A stretch of DNA of 5,012 bases from an uncultured Chloroflexota bacterium. Its GTDB lineage: Bacteria; Chloroflexota; Anaerolineae; Caldilineales; Caldilineaceae. The translations under genes were made by a program, and so were the position numbers. Position 1 is the stretch's first letter. Each line of letters starts with the position of its first letter. Below are positions 1 through 5,012 of the stretch, in pieces. The notes beneath the pieces were generated by a model. It was given only the letters and a program-made list of their open reading frames with translations, did not search any database and was not told the origin of the DNA. The DNA is taken from assembly GCA_903879975.1 (NCBI GenBank), contig CAIRNL010000242.1, forward strand, positions 1-5,012. Direction: 5' to 3'.

Positions 1-2025
1 CGCCAGGAGCAGGAGCCACCAGGGCGTCACCGAGGCGTCTTCTGCGCCAGGGCTGTCGATCAGCTCTTCCCCTGTGAATGGGGGCGGCAATTCTTCGCTG
101 CCAGCCGGGGGAGGTGTAGCATCCGCCGCGCCATCGTCAGGCTGGGGCGTTGGCTCCGCCTCGCCGGCGATCGCATCGACATTCGCGGTGTCTTCGCCTG
201 GCGCTCGTTCAAGTGGACTCTCACCGGCGGTCGGCTCAAATTCGATCCATCCATACTCCGGGAAGAAAACTTCTACCCATGTGTGCGCGTCGCGCTCCGT
301 GACAAAGTATTGACCGCTTTCCTCGTCAAAAATGCCTTCGGCATAGCCACTCGCTGTGCGCGCCGGCACGCCTGCCACGCGCAACATCATGGCCATGGCC
401 GTGGCGTAGTAATCACAATAGCCCTGTTGGATTTCGTACAGGAAGTACTCGATGGGGTCGGCATCGGGCTGTGGCGCTGGAATGGCGTCGTTGTAGGGAA
501 TTGCGCGCAGGTAGCTTTCGATGGCCTTGGCCTTCTCGTAAGGTGTCGACAGGCCAGTTGTCAGTCGCTGCGCCTCTTCCATCACACGCGGCGAGAAATC
601 TGCCGGAATTTGTAGGTAGCGATCGAGAATTTCTGGCGGGTAGTCGGCCGTTGTGTTCTGCAGGGCGCGCACTGTGGCTTCAGTCACTGCGCTGACGAGG
701 ACATAGCGATCGCCGTTGAACAGATCGCGGTCTGCACGAATCATGGTGAATTCGACCGGCTGGCCATCTTCGGGCGGCGTTGCCGCCGGGATAGGGACAG
801 CGCCAGGCTGCGGGCGTACCCGTGCGTTGAGCCGTACATTGGACTGTGCCACGTCAGGCATACCAAAAAGAATTGTACCCACGGGCGCCAGGAGTGTAAT
901 CGTCTGGCTGATGGCTGTGCGTGCGCGCCAGCTTGGTACCGGCACGATCTCGCCGGCATCGTACTGTGCCGTGCCGTCGGCTGTGTCGAGCCAGCGTCTG
1001 CCGTCGTAGGTGTCGAAGACGACCGCCCGCCAGTAGCGCGCCTGTGCCGTCTGGGCTTGAAAGACCGGTGAGTCGGAGACATTGCGCTCGCCGCCCAGTG
1101 TGAGCGTGTTGTCGAACGACGCGACGACCTCCGACGGTTGGCGATTCAACCCTTGATAGAGTCGCTGCACATTCTCGGCGGTCGACTCCCACGTCGTGTT
1201 GACCGGCGCCAGCAGCGCGCGCAGTTGTGAATTGCGTCCCAGTCCCGGCATTACCCAGGCGAGGAGCACGAGCAGCGCGCTGAACAGAACGCCGTTACGC
1301 AGGAAATCCCACACAATGTCAGGCTGAAAGTAGATGCGATCTTCGCGCCAGCGCAGTTGCTGCTCGGAGAGGTTGGTGCGCACCAGCAGGACGAGCGCAA
1401 CCAGCACAAAGGCCAACAGGAAGCCCACAGTGGACTGCGGTGCGTAGTAGGTGTTGATCAGCAACACGATGCCGGCGGGAATCACAGCGCGCCAGGTGTA
1501 ACCGTAGCGAAAGATCGACCAGACGCCAAGATAGGTGAGCCACCAGAGCAGGAAGCAGATTTCAAAGATGAAGACGTAGTTGTCGGCGCTGGCCGTGCGG
1601 CTGACGGCTGCATCGACCCAGTCAAGCAAGCGCAGCAACACGAAGTAGACGCGTGCCTGCAACTCGCTGATATTCGAACTGTTCAGGAACGGCGACACTT
1701 CGTTCGTCGGCACGATGCTCGCCATTGAAAAGAGGATCCATGCCAGCCCGACAAACATGCTGTGTGACAACGCAAAGAAGCCATCGAAGCGACTCAGGGA
1801 CATGAGCAGCCCCAGGGCAAACGCGCCAGCCGTCACCGGCATGACAACGGAGAGATTCTCGGTGTGCCCAGCTGCATCCAGTGCCGCAGCCAGGATGAAA
1901 TAGAGCGCGGCAGCCAGGAACACCGTCAACCAAAAGCCGTCCTGGAAATAGAGATTGTCCTGGTAGCGGACACGCCGTCTGGCCGGTGCTGCATCCGCAC
2001 TTGCACTGCGAATTGTCTGAGCCAT
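1..2025 (-). CDS. TgpA-like membrane-anchored transglutaminase-domain protein (C-terminus cut by window edge)
   Basis: This is a membrane protein whose extracytoplasmic papain-like transglutaminase core would form or hydrolyse amide bonds in envelope proteins or peptides. My translation gives 675 codons without a stop and still open at base 1. Order of parts: a cytoplasmic basic N-terminus; about seven hydrophobic helices (roughly residues 31-50, 58-77, 85-104, 150-171, 178-192, 198-215, 244-260), as in the DUF3488/TgpA N-terminal domain; a periplasmic part with the family signature SDSPVF...YWRAVVFDTYDG near 317-341; the transglutaminase core with Cys537 (QGYCDYYATAMAMMLRVAGV), His581 (DAHTWVEVFFPEYGW) and Glu597 (WIEFEPT); a Pro/Asp/Glu-rich linker at about 600-665; then the start of a membrane helix (WWLLLLA). 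Family members usually end with a C-terminal cytoplasmic DUF4129-type region, missing here. Start: ATG at 2025 has GAGGACAGG at 2048-2040, 14 bases upstream. An in-frame ATG at 2055 would add ten residues, but a hairpin sits where its ribosome site would be. The family is secure; the substrate is unknown. Confidence 0.93.
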   Translation of the reverse strand, partial: MAQTIRSASADAAPARRRVRYQDNLYFQDGFWLTVFLAAALYFILAAALDAAGHTENLSVVMPVTAGAFALGLLMSLSRFDGFFALSHSMFVGLAWILFSMASIVPTNEVSPFLNSSNISELQARVYFVLLRLLDWVDAAVSRTASADNYVFIFEICFLLWWLTYLGVWSIFRYGYTWRAVIPAGIVLLINTYYAPQSTVGFLLAFVLVALVLLVRTNLSEQQLRWREDRIYFQPDIVWDFLRNGVLFSALLVLLAWVMPGLGRNSQLRALLAPVNTTWESTAENVQRLYQGLNRQPSEVVASFDNTLTLGGERNVSDSPVFQAQTAQARYWRAVVFDTYDGRRWLDTADGTAQYDAGEIVPVPSWRARTAISQTITLLAPVGTILFGMPDVAQSNVRLNARVRPQPGAVPIPAATPPEDGQPVEFTMIRADRDLFNGDRYVLVSAVTEATVRALQNTTADYPPEILDRYLQIPADFSPRVMEEAQRLTTGLSTPYEKAKAIESYLRAIPYNDAIPAPQPDADPIEYFLYEIQQGYCDYYATAMAMMLRVAGVPARTASGYAEGIFDEESGQYFVTERDAHTWVEVFFPEYGWIEFEPTAGESPLERAPGEDTANVDAIAGEAEPTPQPDDGAADATPPPAGSEELPPPFTGEELIDSPGAEDASVTPWWLLLLA

Positions 2026-2062
2026 TTTATCTGTGCCGACCTGTCCTCGATTCATAGACGGC

Positions 2063-2080
2063 AACCGCCGGCGGCGGGTT
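2063..2080 (-). other. GC-rich stem-loop between envelope gene and transglutaminase gene
   Basis: Bases 2063-2080 can fold as a seven-pair stem (4 + 3 pairs, one bulged G) with a three-base loop. They include the perfect 10-base palindrome CCGCCGGCGG at 2065-2074. The stem-loop lies inside the 75-base gap after the upstream stop codon. On the minus strand no T-run follows it, so it is not a standard intrinsic terminator. It could protect a processed mRNA end or tune translation of the downstream gene. It would occlude a ribosome site for ATG 2055, which favours ATG 2025. GC-rich DNA yields such palindromes by chance, so the function is unproven. Confidence 0.35.
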
Positions 2081-2100
2081 CCCTGTTGTGGATCTCGGCA

Positions 2101-4257
2101 TCATAGCAAGCGCCACAGCACGGTAGCCAGCGCCAGCAGTCCGCCCAGACCCAGCGCTGCCGCAGCAAGGACTCGCGCCGCACTCACTGTCGCCACGCGC
2201 ACGTCGAGCATCTGCGGCGGGCTGGCCACGGTCACCAGCCAGGCACGTGCAGCATCGTTCAGCGCGCCCGGCGTCGATAGTGCAATCACGATCTGGCTGT
2301 CGCGCGCCAGGTTGCGCCATTCCTCTGCCGCATAGCGGTAATTGGCGGCCTGCAATCGGGCGCGCTGCGAAGCCTCCAGAGTCGCAGTGCTACCGCTCGT
2401 GGTCTGTGTCGCACTTGCCTCGAAGCCGTCAGCTTGACGTTCCAGGTCCGCAGCGATCGACTGCCATGGATCGCCTGCCGCACGCAGGTCGATAGGTTGT
2501 AAGACCTGTATTTCCTGCCAGAGGCCGTCGGAGGATGTGGTGACCTGTGGGCCAAGCTGGCCGAGCAGGCTGCGCAGCAACGACCAGTCAGGCCGCGCCG
2601 GGGTCAGCTGGGCAAGTTCAACCCCATTGGCGCCCGCCGGCATGGTGAGCCGGAACGTGAATATAGTCTCGCCCTCCGGCGTTTCCTCGCGATGCACTGC
2701 CGTCTGAACCGTGGCTTTCTGCGGGCTGTTCTGCCAGCTTTGCACCAGATCGGAGAGAGCAGCCTCTGCTTCTGCAGCTCGACCAGGTGCTGCCAGCGCT
2801 GTGGCCTCTACGACGATGCCGCTGTCGGCAATCGTCGTAGAGATCGTCCAATGTCTAAAAAGTGAGCGATACTCAAGCGGTGGTTGCAGTTCCGGCGCGT
2901 TGATGATATCGCCGGCGAGGCTGAGTGCAGTCGCCCGGTCACCCTGTTCGACCAGTTGAACGGCCTGCTGCACCACCAGCGCAGCGCTCTCCTGGGCGAG
3001 GAACGCTGCGCTGGCAGTGCTGGTGGGCAATGCCTGCAATCGCTCGATGAGTGCCAGCGCAGCTGAAATATCACCACGGCGCCGCAAGTCGGCCAGCATC
3101 AGGCGTAGCCCTTCCTCCTGCCAGCGCTCCAACTCAGCGCGCAGCGGGTCATCGACCATGATGCCCGGCATCGCCTGGGCGGCCTCCGCCACCATCAGCT
3201 CAGCATAGGCCGGATCGGTGCTGCCGTCCGCCCCGGCGACGCGGCTGCGATAGAGGGTCGCAAGGCCGACGTGCAGGCTGGCGGTTTCCTGGGGCAGTGC
3301 GCCGCTTGCCGCTGCCGCCTGCACACCCTCGGTGTAGACGGCAGCCGCCTGGCCGAAGAAACGATCGGCCACAGCGCTCCAGCCCAGAGTACGGGCAACG
3401 TTCGCGACCTCACCATAGCGCCGTCCAAGCGCAGCGTAGTCGGCAGACGAACCCGGCGGCGTCGTTTCCAGTTGCTGTATTTCGAGCCAGGTTGCCGGAT
3501 TGAGCGCGTGAAACTCGATCGTATCAGGCAGGCTGCCCTCGAATAGCCACTGCAACTCGGTGTTTTCGCCGGCACCGTTGCTGTAGTGCCAGCCAGCAGG
3601 TTCGACCTTCAGCCAGCCGCCCATGTCCAACACGATGCCCGGCTGCAAGTCGACGCGAGTGCTGTGCTGGCCTGGCCAGGTGCGCACCTCGGCCAGCGGA
3701 TAGGAGAGTGCAAAGACAGGGATCGAACCCAGCTCGCGGCCGGCGGACAACGTCACGTCAACACGGCCGTTGGCCGGCACCAACACGGTTGCCAGGCCGT
3801 CGCCCGTTTCACTGGCCTGGAGTACGAGCGGCACATCGTCGACACTCAACGTCGTATAAAACTCAGCAGCGCGTGACAGCCGCAGTTGGACTTCGCTCGC
3901 CTCTTTGCCCTCATTGCGGATGTCGTAGGTTGCCTGAAGCTGGACGACAGGTGCGCCTGTCGCGTCGGCATCGATCACGATGGACACGATGTGGGTGTGT
4001 AGGCTCGCCGCGCTTGTGCCGGTCGAAGTGAGAACAGGAAACGTGAGGATGGCCTGGCGCGCATCATGCTGCGCCGACGCAGTCGCCTGCACCGCTATGG
4101 AAAAGCCAAGGCTCAGCACCACCAGCGCGCAGAGGAGGCAAATACGCACTGCCCGCCCTGCACATGCTCTGCGCATGCGGCGCGCGGCGGAGGACTCACC
4201 GCTTTCAACCGAGACGTCCGGCACCCGATCAGCGGATGTGTCCTGTCTGCCTGCCAT
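2101..4257 (-). CDS. Unrecognised envelope protein, signal/anchor plus C-terminal membrane helix
   Basis: I do not recognise a named family. From ATG 4257 the product is 718 residues. What can be seen: a basic stretch followed by a hydrophobic segment at about 39-57 and an Ala-Ser-Ala site near 60-62 (possible signal peptidase I cleavage); a region of alternating hydrophobic residues at about 68-258 that looks like beta-sandwich domains, including LDMGGWLKVEPAGWHY; an Ala/Leu/Glu-rich helical region at about 271-453 that resembles TPR-like repeats without a clean consensus; a second beta-like part at about 468-548; another Ala-rich helical stretch at about 593-673; and a hydrophobic C-terminal helix at about 693-718 ending WRLL. 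It is therefore probably anchored in the membrane with the bulk outside. Start choice: ATG 4308 is also in frame, but it overlaps the divergent start codon, and its 17 extra codons use AT-rich codons (TCA, AGA, TTA, CTA) unlike the rest. ATG 4176 would give the most classical signal peptide. None has a clear Shine-Dalgarno. It lies 75 bases upstream of the transglutaminase gene, probably in the same operon. Confidence 0.85.
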   Translation of the reverse strand: MAGRQDTSADRVPDVSVESGESSAARRMRRACAGRAVRICLLCALVVLSLGFSIAVQATASAQHDARQAILTFPVLTSTGTSAASLHTHIVSIVIDADATGAPVVQLQATYDIRNEGKEASEVQLRLSRAAEFYTTLSVDDVPLVLQASETGDGLATVLVPANGRVDVTLSAGRELGSIPVFALSYPLAEVRTWPGQHSTRVDLQPGIVLDMGGWLKVEPAGWHYSNGAGENTELQWLFEGSLPDTIEFHALNPATWLEIQQLETTPPGSSADYAALGRRYGEVANVARTLGWSAVADRFFGQAAAVYTEGVQAAAASGALPQETASLHVGLATLYRSRVAGADGSTDPAYAELMVAEAAQAMPGIMVDDPLRAELERWQEEGLRLMLADLRRRGDISAALALIERLQALPTSTASAAFLAQESAALVVQQAVQLVEQGDRATALSLAGDIINAPELQPPLEYRSLFRHWTISTTIADSGIVVEATALAAPGRAAEAEAALSDLVQSWQNSPQKATVQTAVHREETPEGETIFTFRLTMPAGANGVELAQLTPARPDWSLLRSLLGQLGPQVTTSSDGLWQEIQVLQPIDLRAAGDPWQSIAADLERQADGFEASATQTTSGSTATLEASQRARLQAANYRYAAEEWRNLARDSQIVIALSTPGALNDAARAWLVTVASPPQMLDVRVATVSAARVLAAAALGLGGLLALATVLWRLL

Positions 4258-4274
4258 GAAGGTTAGCGCTAAAG

Positions 4275-4303
4275 TTGCATTTCGGTTCCGCTTCTGGTAT
4301 CTT
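4275..4303 (+). promoter_or_regulatory. Candidate sigma70-type promoter for the small plus-strand gene
   Basis: TTGCAT (4275-4280) is separated by 17 bases from TATCTT (4298-4303). Both are partial matches to the -35 and -10 consensus. The predicted transcript start, about 4310, lies just after ATG 4307, so this promoter would serve the ATG 4349 start. It is a weak call made by eye. A perfect TTGACA at 4302-4307 also exists but has no good -10 partner at 16-18 bases. Confidence 0.3.
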
Positions 4304-4306
4304 GAC

Positions 4307-4651
4307 ATGCATTCTATTTCGCCGTTAGACGGTCAACTTCAAGCTGATATGGTCCGCTTATTGATGCAATGGGACATAAAAATGGGACGCGAACAGGATT
4401 TCTCCGAGTTCGTTGTCCGTGAGTTTGCCCCACGTCTCATGCAACTGGGCATTGAGCCAAGCGAGGTTCTGTATACCATGTACGGTGAAGGCCCGCAAAT
4501 GTTGACGTTGGGCGCCGTCGAGAGCAAAGAAAAGTTACAAGAAATCCTCGAAAGCACCGGGTGGCAGAAACTTCACGAAAAACTGCTCACCTACGTGACG
4601 AATTATCGCCAGAAAGTAGTTCCCGACAACGGACGCAATTTCCAATTGTAG
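4307..4651 (+). CDS. Small hypothetical protein, predicted ferredoxin-like alpha/beta fold
   Basis: This is a 114-residue soluble protein with no signal peptide or membrane segment. The residue pattern suggests beta (15-25, MVRLLMQWDIK), helix (27-47, rich in Glu/Phe/Arg), beta (53-60, EVLYTMYGEG), beta (64-71, QMLTLGAV), helix (73-98) and a polar tail ending NFQL. That beta-alpha-beta-beta-alpha order fits the dimeric alpha/beta-barrel group (antibiotic-biosynthesis-monooxygenase or NIPSNAP-like), but I see no catalytic residues to assign a reaction. It resembles, from memory only, unnamed Chloroflexota proteins that begin near the second methionine. ATG 4349 (100 residues) is therefore a strong alternative start and would leave a leader after the promoter-like boxes at 4275-4303. 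Neither start has a recognisable Shine-Dalgarno. The gene is visibly less GC-rich than the minus-strand genes (TTA, ATA, AAA codons). It is divergent from the envelope operon, and no gene follows it within 360 bases. Confidence 0.82.
   Translation: MHSISPLDGQLQADMVRLLMQWDIKMGREQDFSEFVVREFAPRLMQLGIEPSEVLYTMYGEGPQMLTLGAVESKEKLQEILESTGWQKLHEKLLTYVTNYRQKVVPDNGRNFQL
4311..4316 (-). promoter_or_regulatory. Candidate -10 box for the minus-strand envelope operon
   Basis: Read on the minus strand this is TAGAAT, one base from TATAAT. Transcription would begin near 4304, giving a leader of about 48 bases before ATG 4257. No matching -35 lies at 17 bases; TTGACC upstream is at 14 bases, which is short. 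If real, the promoter overlaps the start of the divergent gene, so the two directions could compete for RNA polymerase. Confidence 0.22.
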
Positions 4652-4742
4652 GGCACTGCCAATTCTTTTCCGCCTTCAGACAATCCATCGTCGGGTGATT
4701 CAGCCCATCGCCGGAGTTTTGAGTCGACGCAACCGATCGGAG

Positions 4743-4758
4743 CAAGCGCACCCGCTTG
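4743..4758. repeat. Perfect 6-base inverted repeat (stem-loop)
   Basis: CAAGCG and CGCTTG flank a four-base loop (CACC). The repeat comes two bases after the palindrome CCGATCGG (4733-4740). No T-run follows on the plus strand and no clear A-run precedes it, so a Rho-independent terminator is not supported. It may be an RNA hairpin at the end of the small gene's transcript, or an operator-like site. Confidence 0.35.
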
Positions 4759-4830
4759 ATGTCCGTTCAGCATTGTGTAGGCAGTCGGAGAGCAACGGGC
4801 TGTCTGTCAGCAAAGCGCAAGCGCAGTCAG

Positions 4831-4860
4831 TTGATCCTTGGACGGACGGTCAAATATAAT
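4831..4860 (+). promoter_or_regulatory. Sigma70-type promoter directed rightward
   Basis: TTGATC (4831-4836, four of six consensus bases) and a perfect TATAAT (4855-4860) are separated by 18 bases. The area around the -10 box is locally AT-rich (CAAATATAAT). Transcription would start near 4867. No convincing open frame begins soon after it, so the product is either a gene starting near or beyond the right edge (ATG 4994 is one option) or a non-coding RNA. Confidence 0.45.
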
Positions 4861-5012
4861 CTCAATTGTCGGGCACAGACGGACACAATGTTTTCCAGCC
4901 AGCCACTGATGGATCACCATGACGTGTTCTCTGAAAGTATTTAGAACAGATGCATTCCTCTTCGTACCATCGGCCCGTGCAGAGTATGTGCAGATGGAAT
5001 TGACGCCAGCCA

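Larger units (their letters stand above)
4652..5012. other. Non-coding stretch without a convincing gene
   Basis: These 361 bases lie after the stop codon of the small gene. Short open frames exist on both strands (plus 4756-4944, and minus 4807 to the right edge), but neither has coding-like codon use, a ribosome site or a recognisable protein. Contents I can support: a small stem-loop at 4743-4758, the 8-base palindrome CCGATCGG at 4733-4740, and a rightward promoter at 4831-4860. The promoter suggests that a gene or small RNA continues to the right. ATG 4994 (MELTPA) could be its start, but too little is visible to call it. Confidence 0.6.

Noticed and set aside
283..615. 110-residue plus-strand open frame within the transglutaminase gene
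   Set aside because: It lies antisense to the catalytic core, which is a clear family match on the minus strand. It is a shadow frame.
3980..4306. Plus-strand open frame continuing upstream of the small gene, giving 223 residues
   Set aside because: The upstream part is antisense to the 5' end of the envelope gene and has low-complexity, Arg/Ala-rich shadow composition. The protein-like pattern begins only around 4307-4349.
4645..4670. Possible intrinsic terminator after the small gene (AATT/AATT plus GGC/GCC followed by CTTTT)
   Set aside because: The stem is only 4 + 3 pairs with a four-base bulge, overlaps the stop codon, and the T-run is short.
4908..4921. ATGG-ATCA-CCAT inverted repeat downstream of the rightward promoter
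   Set aside because: It has only four base pairs and cannot be extended, which is expected by chance.
4756..4944. 62-residue plus-strand open frame
   Set aside because: No ribosome site, no domain-like pattern, and it spans the stem-loop and the promoter at 4831-4860. It is probably chance.
4807..5010. Minus-strand frame open to the right edge, ending at TGA 4809-4807
   Set aside because: Codon use does not resemble the neighbouring genes and no recognisable motif is visible. It also runs antisense through the promoter candidate. It could be the 3' end of a gene from the right, but that cannot be supported here.

Overview
The window looks like chromosomal DNA of a GC-rich, heterotrophic bacterium. 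A Chloroflexota (Anaerolineae/Caldilineae-like) host is my best guess. It rests on the style of the TgpA-like protein, on remembered similarity of the small protein to unnamed Chloroflexota proteins, and on the lack of strong Shine-Dalgarno sites. It is inference and not proven by any marker gene. I see no mobile element, CRISPR array, tRNA or rRNA.

Layout. Positions 1-2025 (minus strand) hold most of a membrane-anchored transglutaminase-like protein of the TgpA/DUF3488 type. It runs off the left edge in frame, just as a C-terminal membrane segment begins. Positions 2101-4257 (minus) hold an unrecognised envelope protein of about 718 residues, with an N-terminal signal or anchor, a large extracytoplasmic part and a C-terminal membrane helix. 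The two genes are co-oriented, 75 bases apart, with a small GC-rich hairpin between them, so they are probably co-transcribed in the order envelope protein then transglutaminase. Positions 4307-4651 (plus) hold a small cytosolic protein predicted to have a ferredoxin-like (dimeric alpha/beta barrel) fold. It is divergently transcribed from the other two, and the short interval between them carries promoter-like boxes for both directions. Positions 4652-5012 carry no convincing gene, but contain a good sigma70-type promoter (4831-4860) firing rightward and a small perfect stem-loop.

How the genes may work together. The two minus-strand proteins are both predicted to expose large domains outside the cytoplasmic membrane. 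A plausible reading is an envelope-modification or protein-processing pair, with the transglutaminase/protease-like fold as catalyst and the 718-residue protein as partner or scaffold. The small divergent protein has no evident functional link to them beyond the shared intergenic region.

I found no clear evidence of an undescribed system. The most open item is the unrecognised 718-residue protein paired with the transglutaminase.
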